The notes beneath the pieces were generated by a model. That model was not told where the DNA came from and did no database searches. It saw only the letters and a list, made by a program, of their open reading frames with translations. The position numbers and the translations under genes were made by a program. Positions 11,280 through 21,737 of a stretch of DNA of 64,000 nucleotides are shown here, in pieces. The stretch is from NCBI GenBank assembly GCA_002099365.1, contig MSED01000013.1, positions 434,001 to 498,000 of the forward strand. Direction: 5' to 3'. Source of the DNA: Phialophora verrucosa (taxonomy: Eukaryota > Ascomycota > Eurotiomycetes > Chaetothyriales > Herpotrichiellaceae). Every line of letters begins with the position of its first letter. Position 1 is the first letter of the stretch.

Positions 11280-14200
11280 GTGGCCATGACATCGACCTTC
11301 GCGGCGCAACTGCGCAACATCGCAGCCAACTCGACCAACGAACTCGACCTTCGAGCCCGACGAGATGCCCACGCCGAGTCCCTGATTTTTGAGCGGAGCG
11401 TCGCCGTCAAGCAAGACTGGGAAACAATTTTCCAAGTATGCCTTGAAGGCTTCCAAGAGATTTGCCTGCTAGACTCCAGGTTGCGCGAATTCGAACAAAA
11501 TCTGTACAGTCCCCAAGCCAAAGACCAGGATCGGGAACAATTGAGCAAACCGCAAAATGAAGCACTAGGTGTGGTTCTTGAACGGTGTCTGGCGCTATTG
11601 GGGTCGAAAGTGCTGCTGCGTCCTGGCCTCGAAGCCGTGGAATGGCTTGTAAGAAGATTCCGAGTGCATGTCTACAACACCAACGCCCTGCTCGCCACGT
11701 TCCTACCATATCACGAGACGACCGTTTTTCGAAATGTCCTAAGCATTGTCCCCGCCAACAAGATTGCTGGTGAATGGAAATTTCTGGGTCCTTATCACAA
11801 AGACATAGTCACCGTTCCCCGGCACGCAATCGTCTACGGCGCCACCCACAACGATGCCTTTTCCTCCTACTTCAACAACCATACACTTTGGGTCTGCCAG
11901 GAGGGTGCAGCTCACCCTCAGCTCCTACGTTTCTGGAGCAGTGTCCTTCTCGAGGCAACCACAGCCAGACTGGACCAGGTCAAGAGTGGGAGGAAAGAGG
12001 TACAAAAGCAGCGAACGGAAGATGCGCTACTAAAGATCTTGCCGTTGCTGAATGACGGACTCGAACTGAAAGGTTGCCCAGAATTGATCGTTGTTTGCTT
12101 CACAGTTGCCCTGGTACTGGCCAGTAACGCAGACCTTGGGGACCATGTTATTGACTCCTTGATGAAGGCCATTGCACCTTTTGTCACAAACGGTGCGGCC
12201 GATCCGAAGTCTGCTCTGACATGTTTGGCCATTCTGGTTACGAAGAAGCTCGACAACAGAGTTCCGAAGGACGTCCTTGAAATCTTTGTGCGAGCCGGTG
12301 ACCTTAGGACGCGCTTGTTTGATCTACTTCAAGAGGTCCCGGTGGACTCATTGTGTGCGGCGCTGGTTAGTTCTGCGGTCTCTGGGCTCAAGGAAAAGAA
12401 CTTAGACGTACGGCTCCAATTCATCGAGAAAGTATTCGATGCTGCGGGACAACTCTTTGCAACACCGTCGAAAAGCCAGCTGGTTGCTATTCTTATTCGG
12501 AGGGTGCAAGTCACCGACACCTCACATTCAATTGAGCCACTTCTTCGGACTAAACTCACTCAACTTCTAAGAGCCTTGAACGACTCGCCAGATTTCTCGT
12601 CGTCTTTCTCCCAGGCCGCGTCAATAGCAGGCGTTTCCCAATCAGTGGTTGAACAATTGCTCGAAAGCACCATTGAATCCCCGCAGCCATCTCATCTGAT
12701 TGAAACGGCACCTGCGGACCTTGACGACCGTGGCGCCGACTCAGCGTCCGCTGAGGATGCAGTGAAGGCAATGATGGCATCTCTCCCCACTCACACCACG
12801 GAGCTATCATGTCTTACACCCACAGGGTCACCGCTTTTTGACCAGCTTGCCCAGGTCTTCAGTCGTTGTTGCAGAAATGAACGGTTTTTGACCCAGTTCG
12901 AAGAGCTCCCCCTATGGCGAACAATATCAAAAGCACCTTCGGCTCTATACACCAGTTTTCTGCTGAGGGTATCCCTGGGCCCCTTCCCAACTACGGAACG
13001 GTGTGTTGCCCTCCAAGCTCTCTCGAATTCGCTCAGCCATGGATCCTCAGTCGACACGCAGTTGGTAATCCCTTACATCACCGTCCTCCTTTCCGACCCG
13101 GCTGCACCTGTCAGAAGAGCTGCTGCAGCGTGTATGTTGTTGATACAGAAATCCCTCTCCCACGGTCTGCAGAAAGAGGAGGAGCACCATCAAAACGGGA
13201 ACACAGCTTATGAAGCCCTTACCATGACCAACGTCAAACGGATATCTCCAGCACAAGCGGACAAGCTTCTGAACCAATTGTATTTGCCTCACTTGGAGGA
13301 GTATATTCTCGATCCATCCATGATGCGCAAAGTGGTGAGGGGAGCCTTGGATAGTCATGATCGTGCCACACCATCAAAGACATCCGATATCGACCTGAAG
13401 AAGACGTCGAAGCAGGCATTGTTCGACCTTTTGACTGGTTGCGCACTGGCCTGCCCTCTTCTGAAGGTCAAAATGGGCATCACGGAGCTCCTCGTTGACG
13501 TCCACAGGGTCGGTACCGCAACCACCAGCAAGACTCTTTCGCCTATTCTTGACAGCTGGGCGTCGTTGTCACCTGCTGATGCAGAAGCCGCCGCATCATC
13601 GGAAGGTTTGGCCGTTCCCCAAATTGATGCCCTCATTGTCCAACTGGTCGCACCACAGGACAAGGAAGCTGTTGAGAACATTCTGAGCATGCTCGCCGAG
13701 GGAATGATGCAGCCGCGTCCCTCCTTAGTTGCCATGTTCTTCGATCGTATTCGTGCCATCTGGGATGACCTGCGCCGCGAGTCTCAGAATGAGGTTGTTG
13801 TCCGCCTTTTCGAGATGTCGTTCTCAGAAATTCCGAGCCATGCAGCTGGTAGCCGCCATGTTCTGCACACCGTTGCTCTCACGACTGGGAGCTTGGCTGC
13901 TATCCTTGATCAGTCATTATCCGGTCTTGCTCAAATGCCCACGGATCTACCACCAAAGAAGCGACGGCGACTGAGCCGTGGCCGCGAGAGCATCCCCAAA
14001 GAGTCAACAGTGGAGTGGAATGTTAGCGGAGCAAGAATGACCTTGGCGCTTGAGCTGGTAGAGGACTCTAAGCCAGAAAACCATCCTCAGCTGCTTGGTG
14101 GCTTGTTCGAAGTCTTGATAAGATTGAATCGCCTGAGGGACAAGACCGCGTCCGAGTCGCCGTACTTGCTCAACCTCTGCCTCAGCAGCATATTGGCCAT

Positions 14201-16997
14201 TGTTGACAAGGCCCGGCAATCTCGCAAGCCAGATGTTGACATGACGACCATTCGTGCCGACTTGGTCACCGAGTGCGTGCGCTCGTCGGAGAATCTCCAA
14301 GTACAGAGCACAGCCCTCCTCCTCTCCGCTTCTCTAGCAGCTCTTGCTCCGGATCGGATACTGCACACGATCATGCCAATCTTCACTTTCAGGGGCAGAA
14401 GTATTCTGTCGAAAGACGATGAGCGGTCAATATACGTCACCAATCGTGCCATTGACGAGATCATCCCTCCTTTAGTGGCAAGCCTCAAAAGGCAAGATGC
14501 AAAAAACCTCGTCCACTCAACTTCGAGTCTTCTATCGAGCTTTGTCACGGCGTATGAACATGTTCCTCAGCACAGGAGAGTATCGTTCTACCAACGGCTG
14601 TTGAACAAGCTCGGTGCCGATGATTTCTCGTTCGCGGTCATCGCACTGCTGGCGTCCAGGAGGCATTCTGAGGACATGTCGACATTCCTCACCAGCTTGA
14701 CAGCGGAGTCGCCAGTTCCCACTCAAGTTCTAACGTTTCGGAAACTCTTAGACCTGACCACCGACATCTTCAGTGAGAAGCCGCACGACGCCGAACCCCT
14801 CCTAGACATCACCCGGACGACACCAGTTGCCAAGCGGGAAAGTGAAGCCTCAATCCTGCTCGAAGTGGCTGCACAACTGCTCACACCAAAGGCACTCAAA
14901 ACGCAAGTTGCTCGGCTCTCCACGCTTGACGGAGCCAACGAGGCTCTCTTTTGGACCGAGTTCAAACTTTGCATCTCCCGCGTCCTGACCATGCTTAAGT
15001 CTCAGAAGACCGAGCACAAGATTTTGGCGCCGTCGACAAAGAAATGTCTGAGCGCCTTGCTCGAGTTACCCTCTCTCGGCAACTTCCTTGACCTTATGCC
15101 AAATTTTCTCGATGATCTCGAGCAAAGCGGACACGCAGACCTGAAACCTCTCACGCTCCGTGTGTTGGCTTCACAATTGCGTCGACCTAGCGCCATATCC
15201 AAGGACAGAAAGACCCAGTCCAGTGCGATCGCATTCCTTTCTACGCTGGGGGTCATCATCGAAAGCGCGGACGATGACGACCTTAGACACGCGGCAATTG
15301 AATGCCTCGACCGCATCTTTGAGCTGTATGGGCGAAAGAACTCCGACGCTGTCGTCTCAGCCACGTCAGCGCTTACAGATGACGGCAGTCAAGGCCTCGC
15401 ATCGAAAGATGAGAGAACACAAATCCTGTCATTGCTTTGTTTGACGACTGCAACAGAAATACTCAAAGAAGGATCGGTGCCAATAGTATTGGCAGCAGTT
15501 CCCAAAGTTTTCCGACTGCTGCATTCAAGTTTGCAAGATCTGAAGGGCATGAGAGAGCCGAAAGATGGAAAGGTGGAACTCCACAATGCCTGCTACATGC
15601 TCCTCTCCTCCTTCGTTGCGCATCTTCACTTCATGATTTCCGACGAGAACCTTGTGGAAATCTTTGGGACGTCCTACAACTCTTGCATAAGGATGTCTCA
15701 GACTATGGAGACATGTATTGCGGAGGCGGGGACTACCCTGGAGCCGCCGTCTTCCTGGAAGGAATCTCGTCTCGAACTATTCAATCTCGTGGCTGACAAG
15801 GTTGAGCTGACTTCACTCGTCACCAGTCTGCGCCAGGCCTGGCAGATAAATGTGATCACTCCTTCTGGTAGGGGGCGGGTTGATGCAGATGCTGTTGGCG
15901 AGTGGTTGGATATGTTGTCAAAGGCGATCAAGCGACATTCCAAGTCTGCAGTAGCCAGGGCTGCGGAAGAGGTGTCGTACTTTATCCTACAGGTGCTTGA
16001 TCTTCGACGGTTAAACAGTGTCGGCGCCTTGCTGAGAGCGGGCGATGCCACGAGCCGGCCTTTACAACCGGACGAGCTACGGACTATTGAACAAAATGTG
16101 TTCAGCTTGAGCGAGGCGCTCATTTACAAGCTCAACGACACTACCTTCAGACCCATCTTCGAGGGTTGGGTTGAGTGGGCCCGGAGCAAGTCCCTGGAAG
16201 ATGCACCTGAGAGCGAAAACTCAGACAAAAGGTCAGATCTCATGAACAGCGCAAGGATATCGAGGCTGAGCAGTTTGTTCTCCCTTGCCTCGCATTTCTT
16301 TGAAAGCCTCAAAAGCATCGTTACCAATTACGCAAGTTACATTCTGCCAGAATGTAACGCGGTTCTAGCAGCGGCGATCGGCAACCATGATGCGCAGGGA
16401 GCAGCAACTCTGCGCCTTCGCCCGGAACTCCATCAGCAAGATCATGAAGTGTACACTGAGACTCTAAGCCTGTTGTCGACGATCGCAAAACACGATGCTG
16501 ACGGCTTCTTCACCTCCCCCTCGCACTTCCAGCCACTCGCCGGACTCCTCGTCGGACAGTACGAGCTCCTCGCGAGCCAGAAGAACGCCAGATGCCAATC
16601 CCGAGCTTTCACGCGGAGTTCCATAAAGGATCACATCCTCAATACAGTCGTTGCACTAGCCACGGCAGTTCAAGATGTCCCTGCCCATCACCATACCTTG
16701 AATCATCTCCTCTGCCAGCTACGCCACCACGAACACGCCGCCGTGCGTCTTGCCTCGATCAAAACCCACATCACGCTCACCGAATCCGAAGAGGTGGGTG
16801 AAGAATGGCTCCAGAACGTCGTGCTAGGTCCGTCATCCAGCGCGACTGACGGTGGAGTGGCGGTCGGAGGAAGTGGAGAGACGATGGTGTACGTGAACGA
16901 AATGCTAGAAAACGAGGACGAGGACGTCGAATCCAGCGTCAGACAGTGGGTCAGGATGGTGCGGGAGAGAGTCGGAGACGATATCTTCGAGGTGTAA
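11280..16997 (+). CDS. utp10: U3 snoRNP-associated HEAT-repeat protein UTP10
   Basis: Single exon of 1,905 residues, close to the usual size for fungal Utp10/HEATR1 (about 1,770–1,850). The start FAAQLRNIAANSTNELDLR and the WETIFQVCLEGFQEIC segment match the conserved UTP10 N-terminus. The middle is an extended array of HEAT-like helices, and the end falls in the BP28CT region typical of the family. Utp10 belongs to the t-UTP/UTP-A subcomplex of the small-subunit processome, which couples rDNA transcription and 18S pre-rRNA processing in the nucleolus. A second in-frame ATG at 11286 fits the family start equally well. A KKRRR patch near residue 895 may be a nuclear signal. The gene follows NRDE2 on the same strand after 227 bp. 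Confidence 0.95.
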   Translation: MAMTSTFAAQLRNIAANSTNELDLRARRDAHAESLIFERSVAVKQDWETIFQVCLEGFQEICLLDSRLREFEQNLYSPQAKDQDREQLSKPQNEALGVVLERCLALLGSKVLLRPGLEAVEWLVRRFRVHVYNTNALLATFLPYHETTVFRNVLSIVPANKIAGEWKFLGPYHKDIVTVPRHAIVYGATHNDAFSSYFNNHTLWVCQEGAAHPQLLRFWSSVLLEATTARLDQVKSGRKEVQKQRTEDALLKILPLLNDGLELKGCPELIVVCFTVALVLASNADLGDHVIDSLMKAIAPFVTNGAADPKSALTCLAILVTKKLDNRVPKDVLEIFVRAGDLRTRLFDLLQEVPVDSLCAALVSSAVSGLKEKNLDVRLQFIEKVFDAAGQLFATPSKSQLVAILIRRVQVTDTSHSIEPLLRTKLTQLLRALNDSPDFSSSFSQAASIAGVSQSVVEQLLESTIESPQPSHLIETAPADLDDRGADSASAEDAVKAMMASLPTHTTELSCLTPTGSPLFDQLAQVFSRCCRNERFLTQFEELPLWRTISKAPSALYTSFLLRVSLGPFPTTERCVALQALSNSLSHGSSVDTQLVIPYITVLLSDPAAPVRRAAAACMLLIQKSLSHGLQKEEEHHQNGNTAYEALTMTNVKRISPAQADKLLNQLYLPHLEEYILDPSMMRKVVRGALDSHDRATPSKTSDIDLKKTSKQALFDLLTGCALACPLLKVKMGITELLVDVHRVGTATTSKTLSPILDSWASLSPADAEAAASSEGLAVPQIDALIVQLVAPQDKEAVENILSMLAEGMMQPRPSLVAMFFDRIRAIWDDLRRESQNEVVVRLFEMSFSEIPSHAAGSRHVLHTVALTTGSLAAILDQSLSGLAQMPTDLPPKKRRRLSRGRESIPKESTVEWNVSGARMTLALELVEDSKPENHPQLLGGLFEVLIRLNRLRDKTASESPYLLNLCLSSILAIVDKARQSRKPDVDMTTIRADLVTECVRSSENLQVQSTALLLSASLAALAPDRILHTIMPIFTFRGRSILSKDDERSIYVTNRAIDEIIPPLVASLKRQDAKNLVHSTSSLLSSFVTAYEHVPQHRRVSFYQRLLNKLGADDFSFAVIALLASRRHSEDMSTFLTSLTAESPVPTQVLTFRKLLDLTTDIFSEKPHDAEPLLDITRTTPVAKRESEASILLEVAAQLLTPKALKTQVARLSTLDGANEALFWTEFKLCISRVLTMLKSQKTEHKILAPSTKKCLSALLELPSLGNFLDLMPNFLDDLEQSGHADLKPLTLRVLASQLRRPSAISKDRKTQSSAIAFLSTLGVIIESADDDDLRHAAIECLDRIFELYGRKNSDAVVSATSALTDDGSQGLASKDERTQILSLLCLTTATEILKEGSVPIVLAAVPKVFRLLHSSLQDLKGMREPKDGKVELHNACYMLLSSFVAHLHFMISDENLVEIFGTSYNSCIRMSQTMETCIAEAGTTLEPPSSWKESRLELFNLVADKVELTSLVTSLRQAWQINVITPSGRGRVDADAVGEWLDMLSKAIKRHSKSAVARAAEEVSYFILQVLDLRRLNSVGALLRAGDATSRPLQPDELRTIEQNVFSLSEALIYKLNDTTFRPIFEGWVEWARSKSLEDAPESENSDKRSDLMNSARISRLSSLFSLASHFFESLKSIVTNYASYILPECNAVLAAAIGNHDAQGAATLRLRPELHQQDHEVYTETLSLLSTIAKHDADGFFTSPSHFQPLAGLLVGQYELLASQKNARCQSRAFTRSSIKDHILNTVVALATAVQDVPAHHHTLNHLLCQLRHHEHAAVRLASIKTHITLTESEEVGEEWLQNVVLGPSSSATDGGVAVGGSGETMVYVNEMLENEDEDVESSVRQWVRMVRERVGDDIFEV

Positions 16998-18010
16998 ACC
17001 AAAGTGTGATGATTTGACATGACATATGACATGATAAGACACTCTGTCCCCCCGTACTTCTGTCCTGTAGCCGAGCGAATAAATCGATCCGGAGGTTTGA
17101 TATCAAATATTGGCTACAACATGATGGTGAGACACAGTCGTCAGGATCCGATCTGAGCTTTCGGAGACGATATGGATGATAAGACATAGAATGTACATAC
17201 TCCGTAAACACCTACAGCCTTGTAGAACGCCGCATTAATTGATACCTGGTATAAATTGTAGGTACGATTGTCGCAAGAAGCGTGTTAGCAAGATGGAATC
17301 AAGTACGGCGTATGCTGCAACCGCGACATGATCATATCCATTGAAGAGAAGAAAGGTCTAACTATTATCTAGGATAAGCGTACGAGATGCGAAACACAGT
17401 CCATAGCCGAAAGGAAAGGAAATCCCGAAACAAAAACGCCGGGGGCACCGTCTACTCCCATCCCTGATCGTTGCATGGCCGGCCACACGATAATCCATAA
17501 CACATGCCCTCTTGGTTCCTCATCCGTTCCGCAGGATATATGAATGTCGTTGAGAGCGCACAATCCCGAGTCTGCAGCCCGCGGCAGATGCTGTTGAAAT
17601 CAAGATATGAGAAAGGCGCATTGGTTTTGGTGGTCCCTGGTTTGTCTTTTCTGATGACTCACAAAGGTATTGAACGAACGAATGTCGCGAAGCCGAGTAT
17701 GTACAGTTGAAAGGCCAAGTTGGTGATTTGAAACGCGTGGGTGAGTGAACGAAAGTCGAACTTTTTTTGGTGGGTGTTGCTGATGATCTCTTTTAGTTTT
17801 GATTTTGGTTGTGAAAACAAGAAGAAGCGGTGCAGTAATGAAGGATTTGGACACAATGGAAAGCGTTATGTTGTCGAGTGGAAATGACATGGTAAGGCTC
17901 GTGTTTGCTGATAGGGTGGTAGTCCTGGGCTTGGGGTCATGCTGTACTCGTGTATTGCTGATAGGGAGGCTGTGAGCATGGTCGCCGGGCAGGAAGACTC
18001 AATCCGTGCA
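16998..18010. other. Intergenic region between convergent UTP10 and Argonaute genes
   Basis: Both neighbours end here, so the stretch should be mostly 3' untranslated sequence. One copy of the 9-mer TACTCCGTA lies at 17198–17206. A small open frame near 17600–17890 on the minus strand has no recognisable content. I see no RNA gene. Confidence 0.45.
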
Positions 18011-21000
18011 TTAGAGGTAGAACATCGTCCCTTGGATGTCGGGGTGGATGTTCAAATGGTCTCTGCTTGTCGAGGCGTCATAGTCTCCTCTGGTCACTGG
18101 GGGATAGTAGCTTGTCCTCATATACACCCTTGCACGATCGGCGGCGAGATCGGCGTAATACGCTGGCGTACAGAGCGAAACTGAACGGGTCGCACGGCCG
18201 AAGAGGTACGAGAGATGATGAGTCTGCGTTGAAGTAATGTTAGTAATGGAGCAATGGGCCACTGAGAGAAGAGAAAAGACTTACCATGTGAGCAATATCG
18301 CTGGTTGGATAGGTAGTCTCATTGAGTAGAACCACATAGTGAATCGGTCTGGCTGTACCTTGAATTGCTGCTTGGCTGATGAGGAAGAAATCTTGTCCTC
18401 GGCCATACGTGACTCGTTCAGATACGCAAGTGCCCGGCCTAAGATTCTCATTGAATCTGCGGGTGTCACGTGGGTCTCTACCGATCAGAGACTTCTCGTC
18501 CGGTTTGTCCAGTGGGAAGAACCGCGTGTGATGTCGCTTGACTGCGCAAATGAGCATGATCTTGGGGAGCTCCGCGCCAGTGCTTCTTTCGTCAGTCAGT
18601 CTCTTCAGTGCCGCCCGGATCTTGGGGAGTTCGTCCCGGAGGCAAATGCTGAATTGGCCCTCTGAGAGACCGTCTCGGTACACAATGACCTTCTCGGGAA
18701 GCGAAGAGCCGTGCCTGTCGGACCAAGCAAGTAGACGGTCGTAAGCCATGGCCTCAAGCTCGGCAACCATTTCCTTGGCCTGCTTCTTCTCTTGACCTTC
18801 CTTTGCTTTGGCAGCAGTTTTGATCGCGTCTTCGTCAATCTTGGCTGGTATCTTCTGCTCAATCTTACTTCCCCTGACCTTGGCCTCTCCCGGTGAAACG
18901 CCAGGCTTCGGGGGACCCTGCATCCTGGCCTGAGTATCCTTTGTGCTTTGCTGTGGATTCCTCTTCTCCTTGAACTTTCTGGGCTGCTTCTCCACCGGCT
19001 CCACTGGATTCATCCTCAAACTTGCAGGCCACTGAGCAAACTGGTCATCCACATTGCCCACAACAGCTGCCACGCTTGGAGCTCCATGTAGAGCCAGGCT
19101 ACCGGGATGCCCAACATCGATCCCCAGAACGACTGTTTTCTCGTCCAAAACAGCCTTCCGGTCCAGAACCTGATTCGCTGGTGGGTGTTCCGTTCTTGGA
19201 TCCCACAACTTGAGGTTTGCCTTCAGGCACAGATTCCCGTAGAAGTCAACGCTTGATTTTGGCCTGTTTTGTCCGTTCTTGGCCTTACCTGTTGGCGCTG
19301 TCTGAATGCACATCGTACGTATGCCGACGGTCTGGTCTCCGACGCGCTTGATGATGGCGTAAAGCACGTCGGTTCTCTTCGGAAGTAACAGAACTACCAG
19401 GTGGGCACCGGCCTTCTTTGCCTCTCGGAGCTGTTTCTCGATAAGAGCCTCCAAGTGTTGTAACTTGCCCTTGTCGAAACGCCCTGGGATGAACCCGTCT
19501 GGCAGCGGGATCCGAGCTGAAGCGACACCGCGTCCTATATAGCTGAAATGGGTCATACCATAGGTCCGAAATGCATTTTCCAAACCCCTCCGAAACGCGT
19601 CCAAGTCTCCGTCAGAACACCGTGTATCTGATAGACTGAGCTCGTAGTGGATCCAGTTGCGTTGGGTTGTGGGTCGGTAGAATAATCTTCCATTTAGATT
19701 CCACGATCCGAAGTTGAGAGCCTTTGTGTCGACCGCTCGAAGAGGTTGGCCAGCCGCTGATGGATCGTTTTGGCGGTATTTGAGATCAGGGTCACTCATT
19801 TTGTATCCTGTTACTTGCAGCAACGCCCTGTCCATCTCTAAGCGAAACTTTCTAGCACCCTCTTCGTGTTCTTCAACGCCGAAGAACGTCTTCTTTCCGT
19901 CGTTACGGATCATGTTCTTGTTTTCCGTAGGCCCGCGAATTGCGCCCGCTGGTTTGACTTCCGGGTCAATGAACATCTGTCCAGGTACTATGTCGATGCA
20001 GCTGGCAGGACATGTCGTAGGTTCTCTCTCGTCACCAAAACAGACAACCAAGACCTCGGCATCGGTAGCAAAGTTGGACAGACTGCGTTGGTTGAAGTAG
20101 TGCGCAACGCTGGTGTACGCTTGCGTGCCGTCGGTTTGCATGGTGCACCTCCAGACTGTCGGCTTATGGTTCTCGTTGGTGTTTGGCTTCCCAATACCAG
20201 TGACGCACCGATACTCGTTCTGATGAGGACCCAAATAATTTGTCCTAACACGGAGACCCCTGAGGAAAATGCCAAGCTCTCGACTGCGAGAGATGTTCCA
20301 CCGCCCGTCCCAGGCATGACCCTCTATCCAGGTATCGATCAATTGCTGAAGCGTGCCGGTAGGTGGATAGAACAGCCCAGTCATCGTGTTGAGATTGAGA
20401 CTCAGGCAGTTCTGAATTTGTCCATCCTGGGTAACAGTCGGGTGAACACTTCTGTAAAAGCCTGGGATGCTATCTAGGCCATCTCTACGATTGTGAGCAT
20501 TGAAAGGGCCTCCAGTTGCGGTTCGCGCTAGTCCTTGCTGTGGGACCCCATACACCTTTTGTCCATTGGCAGTCGTGAGCGGTGGCGTAGGATGGGTTGG
20601 GCTGCGAAAACTTTGCTTGACTGGACGATAGCTGAAGATGATGTTCAACGCCTCAATGGTAGCGTCTTTGTCGTGATAATCCGCCGAGTTGAAGTCTTGG
20701 TGCCCCATATTGAAGTGATCAACTAGGCTGGTGAAAGAGAGCTCCCCGTAGTACGTGATTCGGACCTCAAACACATCGCAGTCATGGGGTGCGGGGGGCG
20801 ATTCTAGCTCGTCGAGGTAGTCAATCTGCATCGTGCCTGGGACGTAATCATGCTGGATTTTGCTCGCGGCAATGATATGCTTGTTGTAGTCTGTCGCTAT
20901 CGGAAGATCGTTGTTGGTACGTTCAAGCTCTTCCATCACCAACCGAACCACTTGGCGTCGCTTTGCACCGCTCACCCTAGCGACCTCATTTGTCGAAAGT

Positions 21001-21737
21001 TGACCATGTGCCGAAGGCTCAGCGTGTTGTGGGAGAAGACGAATGTCCAAATCATACCGATGCACGGAGGTCAGATTGGCGGAGTATCTGAACGCATAGT
21101 GATTCGCCAGCAACCCAAAACTGGCACCGGTCGACGGAACAGTAGGGGGCTGAACTGCTTGCGTCGTAATTTCTCGCTGCACAAGCTGAGTTGAGCCTTT
21201 CTCTGTTGATGGCTGGGTCGATCCAGATCCTATCTGCTGCCTACTTCGGTCGGCGTTGCTGGCCGCGTGGGTAAAGCCAACAGCTTTCGGTGCTACATTT
21301 TCACCCGGTGAGACAGGTGCTGGTTGCTTCACCACATTGACACCACCTGAGCTCCGACTTTCGGTAGCTGGAGTATTGGACGCTGCTTGGTGTGCCAGAT
21401 CCTGGCGGGCGTTATGGCCATGTTGCTCTCGAGGGACTGCAGCGGTAGATGGTGCCGAGGGCGAAGAAGGTAATGGTAATCCCGGTCCTGGAGTGGCTGT
21501 TGCTTGCGTTCCAGGTGAAGGCCCTGGTCTGAACGGCAGGGCAGAAGAGGTCGCTTGGTTGTCGTGAGGCACTTGACCACTGCCCGGGGTCGGAACAGCT
21601 ATCTGAGCTGGACGACTTGGCTGAAGACTGCTGCTTCTGCCGGGGCTGGTGGCTGGCTCGCTACCAGGGACATATCGAGTGCTGGCTGGAGGCTGGTCGG
21701 TCTTCTTTTTGTTTGGTCTCTTCTTGGGAGGACCCAT
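18011..21737 (-). CDS. Argonaute protein (QDE-2-like), predicted slicer-active
   Basis: Two exons, 21737..18285 and 18223..18011, joined across a 61-nt intron (GTAAGT donor, CGCAG acceptor), give 1,221 residues. An upstream in-frame ATG at 21791 would add 18. About 215 disordered Pro/Ser/Gln-rich residues precede the N, linker and PAZ regions. The MID pocket shows Y793 and K797 plus downstream Gln and Lys matching 5'-phosphate-binding residues. The PIWI tetrad is complete: D874, E989, D1022 and H1133. The spacing D874–E989 is about 75 residues longer than in human AGO2 because of a Lys/Glu/Pro-rich insert at about 911–985. The last exon carries the conserved end with RATRSVSLCTPAYYADL. It should load small RNAs and cleave targets in RNAi/quelling. 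Confidence 0.95.
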
